DNA of 64,000 nt, from assembly GCA_000818945.1 (NCBI GenBank), contig KN805415.1, positions 124,275 to 188,274 on the forward strand. Direction: 5' to 3'. Shown piece by piece: positions 31,930 through 41,951 of the stretch; positions within the stretch are counted from its first letter, which is position 1; each line of letters begins with the position of its first letter. The translations under genes were made by a program, and so were the position numbers. The notes below the pieces were generated by a model. That model was not told the DNA's origin, ran no database searches, and was given only the letters and a program-made list of their open reading frames with translations. The stretch is from Schizochytrium sp. CCTCC M209059 (taxonomy: Eukaryota > Sar > Bigyra > Thraustochytrida > Thraustochytriidae).

Positions 31930-32751
31930 TTACGCCGCCGTCAATCTAAAAACGCGAATGGCACTAAAGCCGTCCTCATGGTGATCGTAACTGGCCAATA
32001 AATTATCTTCAGAGACTTCCTGGGGGCAATACGTGCGTCCAGGGTCTCCAAAATACACGCCGCGATGATACGCAAGGTCCTGGAGAAGAGTTGGCGAAAA
32101 GTCCGCATCGTACAGCATATCCCCCACAACAACCACGTCAAACGCGTCAAAGTACGCCTTTCCGGCGCCAATGCGGTTTTCCTGCAAAAACGATAGCTTT
32201 GGCTCGCCCTCGGCGCTCTCGCCGTCCATCTTAAGGCCATTCAGCTCTGCATTCTCGGCCAAAGCGACGCCAGCCAGACGGTCGACGTCGTTTGCCACAA
32301 TCTCACGGGCGCCCACCAAAGCGCAGGCCAGACTCACACTGCCACAACCCGAGCCCACATCGAGTACGCGCTTGCCCTTGAAGAGTTCCGGATTTTCAAG
32401 CACGAACCGTGTCAACGCCAATCCACCCGGCCAGCAGAATGCCCACCATGGTGCCTCAAAGGGTAATGCTGATTCATCCGTCTCATGATACAGGGGGCAG
32501 TCTGCCGTGATCAGACGTAAGCGTACACCGTGCACGTCCGTCTTGGCCGTGTGCTCCCGTACAAGCGCTCTTTCCTCGGCAGTCACCACCAAGTTACTCG
32601 AAGTCGCCGCTCCTGAAGTCGCTGGCGTCGTGGTCTGCATTCGCTTTGCCTCTGTCCTCGTCCAAGCGGACACATCAGCTTGAGAAGAGAGCGCGTGCGC
32701 TCTCGCGCCAATGTGAAACCTCGATGCACTTCTTCTCGCGATCGACAGCAT
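31930..32751 (-). CDS. Seven-beta-strand lysine methyltransferase, ETFB-KMT (METTL20)-like
   Basis: A 273-aa protein from the ATG at 32751; upstream codons in this frame are GCTT-repeat translation without an ATG. The N-terminus (MLSIARRSASRFHIGARAHA) is Arg/Ser-rich and looks like a mitochondrial presequence. The class I methyltransferase core follows: PWWAFCWPGG (101-110), the SAM-binding LDVGSGCG (130-137), the acidic loop ANDVD (153-157) and GDMLYD. Nearby GDPGRTY matches the C-terminal motif of METTL20 and its bacterial relatives, which methylate lysines of the electron-transfer flavoprotein beta subunit. Likely role: mitochondrial lysine methylation affecting ETF electron transfer. The substrate is inferred from family resemblance only. 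Confidence 0.85.
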   Translation of the reverse strand: MLSIARRSASRFHIGARAHALSSQADVSAWTRTEAKRMQTTTPATSGAATSSNLVVTAEERALVREHTAKTDVHGVRLRLITADCPLYHETDESALPFEAPWWAFCWPGGLALTRFVLENPELFKGKRVLDVGSGCGSVSLACALVGAREIVANDVDRLAGVALAENAELNGLKMDGESAEGEPKLSFLQENRIGAGKAYFDAFDVVVVGDMLYDADFSPTLLQDLAYHRGVYFGDPGRTYCPQEVSEDNLLASYDHHEDGFSAIRVFRLTAA

Positions 32752-32790
32752 CGCGCTCGCTCGCTCGCTCGCTCGCTCGCTAGCTTGCCA

Positions 32791-32821
<31 letters not shown>

Positions 32822-33145
32822 CGCGTACCAGTGTTCGAGGGTTTACTGCTTTGCTTTGCTTTGCTTTGCTTCACTTTTCCAATGGTTTGTTGGCCATAAT
32901 CCTTCTCCCTTTTCCCTTTCCGCGCATCACATGCATAGCTTGACCGTCAAGCTGGACCAGCAGCGACGTCGACGCGCGCGTCAGCCAACTTGAACTGTCA
33001 CAGTCAGCTCCCAAAGGGGGCGTCAGACCGCCTCCGCTACCTCCTCGGACGGCGAGCGAGGATCACAAGGATTGTGAGACGGCGAGCGAGATTCGCAGGG
33101 ATCGTAGGACGGAGACCAGGTGGCCCTGGAGAGACGCACTGCACC
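32752..33145. other. Shared upstream region of methyltransferase and PAP2 genes
   Basis: A divergent promoter region. It contains GCTC/GCTT repeats (about 32756-32822), a (CTTTG)n pentamer run (about 32850-32870), and two imperfect direct copies of a GACGGCGAGCGAG-led ~30-bp unit at about 33048-33107, just before the PAP2 start. Confidence 0.55.
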
Positions 33146-34213
33146 ATGTCGATCAGCAGAAAGTACCAGCTGGGCTGGTGGCCGCAAAACGGAGCCATCG
33201 ATGCCTTTGACGCCAAGATCAGCCTGCCCATCATGACGCTCGACCTCGGCGAGGCCGCTGAGTGGGCGATCGCTATCCCTGGCACGTGGTTCGGCATGCC
33301 GCCCATGGCATGGGGACCGCTACCCTTGCTGGTCGCAGGCTTTGCTGCCTTGCATGATCCCAAGGTGTCCTCAGAGATGCTATGGAGGTGGTTTGGCTTC
33401 ATTTGTGCCCCTTTCACGCTGGGTCTCCTTGCCTTTTTCGTCTACTACGTGCGTCGTGGAAACGCAAAAATCATTTACATTATCACCAAGTACATCCTCA
33501 TTCCCTTCTCCGTCGGCATGCCGCTCGTCGCCACGTATGGACTCAGCGAACGAAGCGGCCACATCGTCTCGCTCACGCTCTGTTCCTGGATCCTCACAGA
33601 AGCAGTCTGCCACATTTTGAAGATCACTGCTCGTCGAATGCGTCCAGTTGTCTGCCTCACAGACAAGATCAAGGACGTGCCCCGCGCGCTATCTTGTATC
33701 CAGCACGTCGTCACGGCTGGCGAGACGGCCTTTGAGTCCTTCCCGAGCGGCGACGCGGCAGGCGCCGTCGTTTTCTCTGTCATCCTCTCTCATCTTGGCG
33801 CTGGCCCTGCGTCGTGGCTATGTGTGCTGCTCAGCGCCTTTGGTCGCGTTTTCTTGCACGCTCACCACATTATTGACGTCACCGTTGGATCACTCATCGG
33901 GTACTTTTGTACAAACTATCTCATTGCCATGTATGGATTTCAAGAGGGCCTCGGACCGATCCACACAGCAATCAGTATGATCACCTTCATCGCTTTTCAC
34001 ACATTTTGTCGCAAGTACTTCACCTTCAACATTCCTGCCGAGTTCCGGACAGGCAAGTCTCTTTACGGCGCCAAGCTCAAGCCGACCGCGGCCGAAATTG
34101 CTGCTGATGGCGCCACACCCTCCATCTCTGGCGGGACTTCAAGTGCTTACTTTCCCGAGGAAAAGATCGCGCGCGAGAATGCCCACGCGAAGTCGAAAGA
34201 CAAGGCCAACTGA
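33146..34213 (+). CDS. PAP2-superfamily membrane protein with atypical active site
   Basis: A 355-aa protein from the first in-frame ATG (33146); upstream open codons lack ATG. Several hydrophobic helices lie between residues 50 and 320, as in six-helix PAP2 lipid phosphatases. Motif 1 is intact (K159-x6-R166-P167). Motif 2 reads PSGD (200-203) where the family normally has PSGH. Motif 3 is G233-R234-x5-H240-x3-D244, with Gly for Ser. The nucleophilic His240 and Asp244 are kept, but the motif-2 acid-base His is replaced by Asp. It may be a lipid phosphate phosphatase of a divergent clade or a non-catalytic relative. The C-terminal ~60 residues are polar and probably cytosolic. Confidence 0.85.
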   Translation: MSISRKYQLGWWPQNGAIDAFDAKISLPIMTLDLGEAAEWAIAIPGTWFGMPPMAWGPLPLLVAGFAALHDPKVSSEMLWRWFGFICAPFTLGLLAFFVYYVRRGNAKIIYIITKYILIPFSVGMPLVATYGLSERSGHIVSLTLCSWILTEAVCHILKITARRMRPVVCLTDKIKDVPRALSCIQHVVTAGETAFESFPSGDAAGAVVFSVILSHLGAGPASWLCVLLSAFGRVFLHAHHIIDVTVGSLIGYFCTNYLIAMYGFQEGLGPIHTAISMITFIAFHTFCRKYFTFNIPAEFRTGKSLYGAKLKPTAAEIAADGATPSISGGTSSAYFPEEKIARENAHAKSKDKAN

Positions 34214-34505
34214 TTTTCGCACGGACGGAGGCAAGGACGGACACACGCACGCATGGACGCACGATTTTGCATATATTTTTTTTAGAATAAGAGCCTGGTG
34301 CGCCTGAACCTCTCTGAATCGAGGCGCGTTCGTTGTGCATATTTTGTAAACGAGCAAAGTCTTGGATGCACGATGTTGCAAGGGCCGGGTGCGTAGGAAG
34401 TGGCGAGCCGAGACCGACCTTTCTCACAAAAGTATTTCAACGTAGCCCTAGTTTTTTACCTCAAGGTTTCTCTTTCCTTTTTTTTCCGTTCATAAAGTCA
34501 GTCTT

Positions 34506-37500
34506 TTACATTTCTTCCTCTTCGTCGAGATCAACTTCGTCAGCTTCGCCTTGCTCCAAGTCTAAAGTTCCGCCTATTGATGCCGTCAACTGAGGCCACG
34601 GACGAACTAGAGGCATCTGGATGCTACGGGATGCTGGGCGCTGTAGACTGTACTTGCGCTCAATTCGAGAAGTCGTTTGGTCGGTCGCATCTTTGCCACG
34701 TTCGGTCTCACATAATGCTTCACCACGGTCTGCACTTGTCTTGAGAAGCGTCGTTGCATTGCCTGGCAATACCACAAGCAAACTGTCTTGAGCATACGTT
34801 TGCTGTGCAGTGGGCAGCTCAAAAACAGCTACTCCGGTCATGGCCTCTGGAAGCAAGCGATCCCCCGTCGCCAAAAGCGCACCTCGGAGAATGACGCCGA
34901 TCCCACCGCGACCCGGGAGCGGGTCAAATCGCGTGTTTGCCGGAGGTCGCACAACTTGAAGCTTCGAAATAACCCACGTCCGCAAACTCTCCGGAGCTGT
35001 TCTCAACGTGGGGAAGAACGATTCCAGTGCAACGAGTCCTGCATGCCGCGCCAAATTTCTCTCCAGCGCGCTTGTTTGCTCGCTTTGCGCAAAGTACTTG
35101 AGTAGCCACGTATGCGGAATCTCAAAAGCTTCCACAATCGACTCGCACCTCACTTCCGTAACTCCCGCTTCGTGGTCGCTAAAAACGTCAAGCTCGCCGA
35201 TGAGTTCGCCACGACCAAAACTGTATGAGACTTTTTCCACCAACGAAGCTTCGTTGGCGCCAGTACCAGGTCCGGGGACTGAGACGTCTACCCGGAGCTG
35301 GGTTTCTCCTGGATTCTGCAAAGCTGCGTCTTTGTCGACGTCTTCGGCGTCAAGCTTGACTTGATCAACGCCTACGCTTTCGCTACAAAGCTTGGGCTCA
35401 CAGAGATTCCCGTTCTTGCGCACCTCGTGAAGCAGACGGAAGGCCACACACGATGAGAAACCCGAAAGAGGAGACCCGGCAATAGCAGGGGAGCGAGGCA
35501 ATCTCAAATCATCAATCGCCAAGGGAGACTCAGACACCATGTCGGAAGCCAAGTGTGCCTTTGCAAGGCGCTGCGTCACGGATGCGGACGTTTCGACAGC
35601 ACTCCCACGCCGCTGCTTGTTCTTCAGTGCAAACCCCGAAGTCACCGCCGCCTCATTGCTGGCGTCTTGTAAACACGAGCGTGTCGAGGGACGCCTTTCC
35701 AACCCAGTGAGGCTCCGCAAACGCTCTCGATGAAGCGAGAACGAGATTTGCCCGCGAATGATGAGATAAATATGTCCCGCGCGTCGACTTCCGCGCTCAA
35801 GGATGAGCTCGCCGCACTGAAAACGACGCAGCGTGGCATTCTGCTTGACGGCCTTGACGACGTCTTCATCGACTTCATAGAAGAGCGGCAGCGCGCGGAA
35901 GACCTCCGAGGCTGAGCGCACCTTGACGTAGCCGAGGGCTCGCTTTACTTGCAGCGTCCTTTTGCTAAGCTCGTGGTCAATGAGCTCAAAGTCGCGCTCA
36001 TCCATTTCCGCCTGGTTGTACATCTCCGCCGTGACCTCATGTACGTGGCGCAGAGTGCGGCTGATGGCCATTCCCGTCTTAATGGACGCTGCAATGTCGT
36101 CGTAAGCAGTCTCGATCTGCGTTAGTGTTTCTTGTGCCTCTGCCATCATTGCTGCCGATTCCGCGGCAATAAGGTGTGCCACCCCAAGGTTCTCTGCAAA
36201 GGGGTGTATGTGCTCATCCGCGAACTCGTGAGCCTTGATGAAGGAGTAGGCGATGTCGTATGCTCGAGCTGCCTTGAACGTATGCGATCGCATATTGTAC
36301 CAGCGTCGCTTGTGCAACGTGCAATATCTCGCCAGAAAACCATCCCACTCATTGAGTGGCTGGCTCACTTCGTCCTGCGCATATGAGGCGGCCTCGTTGA
36401 GCATTCGCAGTGTGGGCCACGATCCGCACATGCCATCCTCAAACTGTGCGCGATAGCTCGCTTTCACAAATGAGAGGTATCGAAAGCGGATCTCCTTCAT
36501 GACCTCATCAGGGCCGCATGTTTTCGCAAACAAACCTTGAGACGAGATCGACCTCTTGGCTAGAGGCTCGACAGCATCTAGCGCTGAATCGCGCCTTTCT
36601 ATCGGGTCAATGCTGGCCGGCGATGTTGTCGAGGAAGAGATCACGGGCATATAGCTCCAAACAACTTTCCAGTCAGCCCCCGAGAGGTCCGTGTCGGTAC
36701 GGCCCAAAGCAATAGACTCCGCCACGACGTCTTTAATCCGTTGCAGCGATGCGTCAAAGTTCTTCTTGGCGGTCTGACTCCTACGAGTGACACCAAGCTT
36801 GTGCACGAGCCACTGTGTCGATGTCCCGTTGATTAGAATCGTAAGAATAACAATGCCCGACATGTAAAAGAGAATGAGATCCTTAACTTTCGCGGGCATG
36901 CAGGCCTCGCTGAGATGCTTCTCTTCCGACGCCGTTCCCGTTTCGAGGGCGCACGTGGCTGTTTCTGAAACCTCAATCGCCGCCACGAGACCTACCGCGC
37001 CTCGAAGCCCAGACCAGGACACAATGAGGCCACGCTTCCAATCGAATCCGTATCCTAGGCGCAGCAATGGCACGTAAAAGACGGCAACCATGATGCCGCG
37101 AATCAGGTTTAGTGCAAGATACAGGACAAAAAGCCAAAGAATGTGGATGCCGTCGAAATTTGTGCTTGCCACGAGAGATTTTGCGCAAACCACGCCGCTA
37201 AAGACAAAGACCAGTGTGTTGGCGATAAACTCCAGCATATGCCACACCTCCTTCATGGCGTGGTGAACCTCGCTGCTTAGGTGCGAGGCTTTCTGCGAGG
37301 CGAACGTGAGCCCAAAGGCGACAACCGCAAGCACCCCAGAAGCATCGATTGAATCTCCCAATAGAAAGACTCCCCACGCCGTGAGAATCGTGACTGTAAT
37401 CTCCAGGACGGGCTCGTTCCAAATGTGTGAAATGGTCATGATGCAGAGAAATCCGCCCAGGACACCTATGGCGACACCAAAGAACGACATGAATAAAATT

Positions 37501-38108
37501 TCGCCAAACATTTCTCCCACGTTCGGGCTGCTCTCGCCCGTGACCTGACCCAGAAAGAGTAGAAAGAGGGCAAAGGCGATGCCGTCATTCAAAAGACTCT
37601 CTCCCTCGATGAGCACGCTCAAGGTTGGCGGCGCGCCCAGCTCCTGAAGGAGAGCGACGACGGCGACTGGGTCAGTCGCCGCAAACATAGATCCAAAAAG
37701 CATTCCTCCGGTAAAATCAAAGGACTCGGGAAAGATATACATTGGGATCGGCGCGGTCAGCACCGCCGAGAGAAAAACACCAGGCACGGCAAGCAGCGTC
37801 GCCTGACTTGCAACGCGTCGAAACACGTGAAAGTCAATTGCGGATGAACTAGCAAAAAGCAATGGCGGAAGAAACATCACCAAAAGTGACCGACTCTGCA
37901 TCTCACTCCAGACCTTGATGGACTTGGACAAGAAACCGAGGTTTGCATACTGATCAAGGATTCCAAGCGCGAATCCGACGATGAGGAGGAGGACCGCATA
38001 CGGGGCCTTGACGTTGAATTGTCGCTGCACGACCTTGATGCCCACGCCAACCGCAAGTGCAAGCACCACAAACGACAGTCCAAAGTCACCCTTTTCCTCG
38101 GTCGTCAT
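34506..38108 (-). CDS. Na+/H+ exchanger (CPA1/SOS1-like) with split cyclic-nucleotide-binding domain
   Basis: A 1200-aa protein from the ATG at 38108. About twelve membrane helices fill residues 10-430 and carry exchanger signatures: ATDPVAVVALLQELG, EGESLLNDG with the ion-binding Asn-Asp pair, and GLRGAVGLVAA. A long cytosolic tail follows with helical segments (480-750). A cNMP-binding-like fold comes next: FQCGELILERG...GHIYLIIRGQISF at about 755-790 and YSFGRGELIGELDVFSDHEAGVTEV at about 955-985. About 165 residues of low-complexity Ser/Arg/Asp sequence are inserted between the two halves. The tail ends in an acidic run (DEVDLDEEEEM). The overall plan resembles plant SOS1 and other exchangers with cNBD-type tails, so Na+ efflux driven by the proton gradient at the plasma membrane is likely. 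It is divergent from the VOC gene, 518 bp away. Confidence 0.92.
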   Translation of the reverse strand: MTTEEKGDFGLSFVVLALAVGVGIKVVQRQFNVKAPYAVLLLIVGFALGILDQYANLGFLSKSIKVWSEMQSRSLLVMFLPPLLFASSSAIDFHVFRRVASQATLLAVPGVFLSAVLTAPIPMYIFPESFDFTGGMLFGSMFAATDPVAVVALLQELGAPPTLSVLIEGESLLNDGIAFALFLLFLGQVTGESSPNVGEMFGEILFMSFFGVAIGVLGGFLCIMTISHIWNEPVLEITVTILTAWGVFLLGDSIDASGVLAVVAFGLTFASQKASHLSSEVHHAMKEVWHMLEFIANTLVFVFSGVVCAKSLVASTNFDGIHILWLFVLYLALNLIRGIMVAVFYVPLLRLGYGFDWKRGLIVSWSGLRGAVGLVAAIEVSETATCALETGTASEEKHLSEACMPAKVKDLILFYMSGIVILTILINGTSTQWLVHKLGVTRRSQTAKKNFDASLQRIKDVVAESIALGRTDTDLSGADWKVVWSYMPVISSSTTSPASIDPIERRDSALDAVEPLAKRSISSQGLFAKTCGPDEVMKEIRFRYLSFVKASYRAQFEDGMCGSWPTLRMLNEAASYAQDEVSQPLNEWDGFLARYCTLHKRRWYNMRSHTFKAARAYDIAYSFIKAHEFADEHIHPFAENLGVAHLIAAESAAMMAEAQETLTQIETAYDDIAASIKTGMAISRTLRHVHEVTAEMYNQAEMDERDFELIDHELSKRTLQVKRALGYVKVRSASEVFRALPLFYEVDEDVVKAVKQNATLRRFQCGELILERGSRRAGHIYLIIRGQISFSLHRERLRSLTGLERRPSTRSCLQDASNEAAVTSGFALKNKQRRGSAVETSASVTQRLAKAHLASDMVSESPLAIDDLRLPRSPAIAGSPLSGFSSCVAFRLLHEVRKNGNLCEPKLCSESVGVDQVKLDAEDVDKDAALQNPGETQLRVDVSVPGPGTGANEASLVEKVSYSFGRGELIGELDVFSDHEAGVTEVRCESIVEAFEIPHTWLLKYFAQSEQTSALERNLARHAGLVALESFFPTLRTAPESLRTWVISKLQVVRPPANTRFDPLPGRGGIGVILRGALLATGDRLLPEAMTGVAVFELPTAQQTYAQDSLLVVLPGNATTLLKTSADRGEALCETERGKDATDQTTSRIERKYSLQRPASRSIQMPLVRPWPQLTASIGGTLDLEQGEADEVDLDEEEEM

Positions 38109-38626
38109 GGCTCTCGGGTTTTCCGCTCAAGAGCGGTCGGTGTTGTCAACTTGCCTCGTTTCGCTTTGCTCCACCACGCCTCGCTTCGTTTCACTGCAAG
38201 ATTTAAATAATGCAGCGCCACGAGATCGCGCTGCCAACTCTCGTTCGAAAATTCGTCTTTGAGAGCAGCGAGTACGTGGTGGTGACGCGTGTGTACTCTC
38301 ATTCATTCGAGGTCGAGGTCACGCGCGCCTTTACCTCAACTGACATGCTCCTGTCATGTCGCAAAGTACCTCTACCGCAGCCACGCTGGACGGCAAGATC
38401 CTCACTGCAGTCTGCCGCGCGGACCAATCTTTATAACGTAGGTAGGTAGGTAGGCAGCAGCAGTGGCAGGCGTAGTGTAAAGAAGACGGTCATGGTTGAT
38501 TGCCGATGACGCCGCGGCGCGAACGGATCTCTCTTCTTTTGCAAATATTTTTATTTTCTTAACCCTGCAAACCAGTGTCAGAGACGTCGGGCTCGTGGCG
38601 CGTACGATCCCGCGAGGGACAGAAAG
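38109..38626. other. Shared upstream region of NHE and VOC genes
   Basis: 518 bp between two divergent starts. It contains a TAGG repeat near 38440-38453 and an A/T-rich patch near 38540-38565. No gene is seen. Confidence 0.5.
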
Positions 38627-39154
38627 ATGGCTGCGCGCCTGAATCGCGTTCTCCTACTCATGCGCGACGTGCAGGCCGGCGCCGAGTTCTACGGAGAGAA
38701 AGGCCTCGGCCTCACCACGCGTTTTGTCGCAGCAGAATATGCGGAATTAGTGGCGCTGCCGCCGCCAACGACGCCCGCCGGAGCCTCGGACGCCGAGGTG
38801 CGCGCGGCAGCTGCAAGTAGCTTCGCGCTCGTATTGCAGCAGGTAGAACGGTGCGTTAACAGCATGCAATGTTAAATTCGCAAGCGGAATCGGAGGAGAA
38901 GGAAAGCTAACTTCACGTGTACTTTTGTAATTGTTTACCTTGATCTTAGCGAGGCAGACTGCTCAACTGGGTACAGCCCGGTCCTCAGCTTTGAAATTGA
39001 CGACATGGACATGACCATTATGCGGCTCATGGGACTGGGTGCAAGACTTGATGGCCCCATCAAATATCCCGTCGAAGGCAAGGTGGCTTCGATTCGCTCT
39101 CCTGACGGTCACATGATCGGCCTCTTTGAACCGAATCCTGATATCCGGTCCTGA
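38627..39154 (+). CDS. VOC / glyoxalase-fold protein, two exons
   Basis: CDS = join(38627..38850, 38950..39154), 142 aa. Exon 1 encodes MAARLNRVLLLMRDVQAGAE and the beta-alpha-beta start typical of the vicinal-oxygen-chelate fold (RDVQ...FYGEKGLGL), ending ...SSFALVLQQVE. The 99-bp intron (GTGCGT donor, CTTAG acceptor) rebuilds an Arg codon. Exon 2 continues with STGYSPVLSFEIDDMD...GKVASIRSPDGHMIGLFEPN, the second beta-alpha-beta unit with the usual SPDGH-x-IGLFEP ending. The family includes glyoxalase I, dioxygenases and bleomycin-resistance proteins; the substrate cannot be stated. Read without splicing, exon 1 would end after a few residues and lose half the fold, so the spliced model is clearly preferred. 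Confidence 0.88.
38851..38949 (+). other. Intron of the VOC gene
   Basis: GTGCGT donor, T-rich stretch, GATCTTAG acceptor; 99 bp; frame and fold both continue across it. Confidence 0.85.
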
Positions 39155-39309
39155 GCACCCTAATTACGATCGGTCTTCTCGCTTGTACGATAGATATTAT
39201 TAGTTTGGTTCAAGACACAGCCGCGAGCGCAAAGCCCACGCCAACATTTTTTCTTTTCATTTCTTCAGACTGCCACAACTGCTCGTTTTTTTTGTAACTT
39301 TCTTCTTGC

Positions 39310-41951
39310 TCATTTCAACAAAGCTTTTAACAAGTGATCATGCAAGTACTGCAACAGAGTGTTCTCCTCATCCTTGTTCGTAGGCGCGACGGACCCACGC
39401 GCGCTCAGCTTGGCCAAAATTGTCTCTACCATGCTACGCACCACGCCATCCAGTTCACAGAGCAAGAGCTCGCGGTTCAAGTCATCTGCAGACGTACGGA
39501 GTGGAGGCGCGGGGGCAAGCACAATGCTCGATTCCGCAGCATCCCCATCGCCAGAGAAACCTTGATCTTGGTCAGTTTCGTTGCTGCGCGTGCTGGCTGG
39601 CGCCTCGTCCGCCGGACTCGCTTCGGTCACTCGAGCACTTGTTTTGCCACTAGGATGTTCAGGGTTTTCATCAACTTTTCCTTCGCCAGCTTCTTCGCCA
39701 GCTTCTTCGCCAGTTCCTCCATTGTCGTCGGCGCTCCGTGGTGTTGGCTCCCCGAATGCGCTTACGCAGACAGGTCGCCCCAACGAGAGCGCCAATGCTT
39801 CTTGTACCGTCAAATGAAGCGCAAACGGCGGCAGCGGCGTCGGAGGCACGGCCACTTCATTTTCTCCAGACGACTCCGGATTTTCGCCATCTTTCTCTTT
39901 GGACTCTGATTTCTCAGCATCGGACCTGGACGAGTCAACTTTAGCTTCTTCGCTCGATTCAGTATCGACCTCTTCCTCCTTTCCTTCGCCTTCCCCAGCA
40001 TGTGCCCCAGCAGTCTCCTGAGGATCGCTCATATCCATTGCTAGCGCAGGGATACGGAGGCACGTGCTGCGAGATGGCGTCACAACATGAGCGTGCTTGA
40101 GTGCTGTCACCAGCGACCGCACCTTGACCGTACGGTCGCTGCTTTGAGCATCGGAAGATTCCGCAATCTTGTTGTATACCTGCACCAAAGCGTCGTGGCC
40201 ATCATTGTCATAATTGGAGTTCGTCCCCCAGCCATGGCAGCAGCAACTCGCAATGGCCTCGTCGAGGTCCCGCTCGAGCACCATGTCGAATAAGATTGCA
40301 TGTTTGTTGAGAAGGCGTGCGACAAGGATTGAAAGGCCAAGCTCTGACTCATTTGGAGCAAATTTGGCGTGCGCAATACGTACAAGCGCTTCTACAAATT
40401 CTCGAAAGAGTACAGGGGTGTAGCGATCGTGAATGTCCTCCACGGCATCAGGACGCACTTCGCTGTCGGCACCAAACGAGGAGTCATGCGCTTGCCGGAC
40501 GTCTCGGAGGATGCGATTAACCTTCGCCAGCGTAACGTGATCGTCGAAGATCTTGCACGATTCGCAGTACGCCCAGAACTGCCAAAGCCGCAACGCGAAC
40601 ACGTGACCGTCCGTAGCAGCCTTCCCCAAACGCTCATTTCCGTGGACTTTGGGTTCCGCAAGATGGCTGCATCGCAAATACGTGTTACGAAGGTTTGCGT
40701 TCCAGCGCAGCAGGACGTTCTCGACCTCGCGCAGGACACGTCTGCACTTTGGCCCGATGCCAGGAATAAGGTCCTTGATTTCTAGTTCGATGCCAAGTGA
40801 GCCGAATGCCTTGGTACTGTGCGTCTCGGACAAAGGCTCGGGACCTTCCATTCGGTCTCGTTCAAAGTTTCCCTGGTAGACTTTCCCATCCGTAAATGTG
40901 TAGACGCCGTGGCCCTGTTTCAAGTCATCCTTCCATTCCCCCTTATACCGGGATCCATCAGCATAAAAAAAGGTCCCCTGCCCATTGCGGCGGTCCGCCT
41001 CCCACGCACCCTCGTAATGGTTACACATAACACGCCGGGGCTGCGTTTCGGTAGGTGACTTTGGTGATAAGGGTTCGCTTGCCGTGGGATCAACGTCCAA
41101 CCATGCATGTTGACCTTGCCCGTGACGCTTGCCTTGGCACCACTGTCCAACATATCGCTCCTTGTGCGCATACCACTCCATTCGTCCAAAGCCATCTGGT
41201 TTGTCAGCGGCCCACTCCCCGTCGTACATGTCGCCAGAGCTGTACGACATGCGTCCGCTCCCGTGCCGTAACCCATCGGCCCATTCGCCTTCATACGTGG
41301 CAGCTCGTCGCGAAGCATCTTGCGCCTGTCGCAAAACGCCCGTACCGTGTCGCTTCGACGCTTTCCAAGCGCCTTCGTACGTGATATTTCCGCAGGCGCT
41401 CTCAAATCGTCCCTGACCCTCACGCAATCCATCGACAAAGTCGCCTTCGTACCATGACCCATCTACCCATGAAATCTTTCCCTGTCCATGTGCTGCGTTG
41501 GTCTCAAAATCGCCTTCATACTTGCATCCATCTTGCCACACAAGCACCCCAAAGCCATGAATTTGACCTCGACGGAGAGAACCCGAGTACGTCGTTCCGT
41601 CAAAAAAGGTGAGAGTAGCCTCTTCATGAACGCTGTGATGCAAGCAAGCGAGACTCTTCGTCAGAATTTCGACCACGTCTCACATGTTGCAGGTGACGGA
41701 CGTCCAACTTACGGTGGTTGTGAAGATTTCCCTTCTTCAGCCTCAGTCCCCGTCTGCGTGTCCTTTTGCACAAAAACAGCTGTTTCGAGCAAGTGGGGCT
41801 CAATCTCGATGCGACGCGAAGGTGCCAATTCCTGTGCAGGAGTAGTCTCTTGCTCCTCGTGCTTTTCTGGCGCATCCGACTGCACGGAGACTTCATCCTT
41901 TTCTTCTTCTCGAGCCAGGTCCAGATCCACGGGCTGCGCTGCCTCCGTCAT
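39310..41951 (-). CDS. MORN-repeat protein, radial spoke head RSPH10B-like, two exons
   Basis: CDS = complement(join(39310..41632, 41713..41951)), 853 aa. Exon 1 starts at the ATG at 41951 (MTEAAQPVDLDL) and encodes an acidic 79-residue head ending GKSSQP. The 80-bp intron (GTAAGT donor; CTTGCATCACAG acceptor) joins it in frame to VHEEATLTFFDGTTYSGSL. About nine MORN repeats follow (Y-x-G-x-W/F ... G-x-G units such as YEGDFVDGLREGQGRF, YEGEWADGLRHGSGRM, YKGEWKDDLKQGHGVY). Then comes a helical central part and a Glu/Ser-rich tail with a final amphipathic segment. MORN repeats plus a helical C-terminal half match radial-spoke head protein 10 homologues of motile cilia, though MORN proteins have other roles. 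Without exon 1 the frame has only a GTG start, so the two-exon model is preferred. Confidence 0.85.
41633..41712 (-). other. Intron of the MORN-repeat gene
   Basis: On the minus strand: donor GTAAGT at 41712-41707, CTGAC branch-like site, pyrimidine-rich run and CACAG acceptor ending at 41633. Removing 80 bp rebuilds a Pro codon. Confidence 0.85.
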
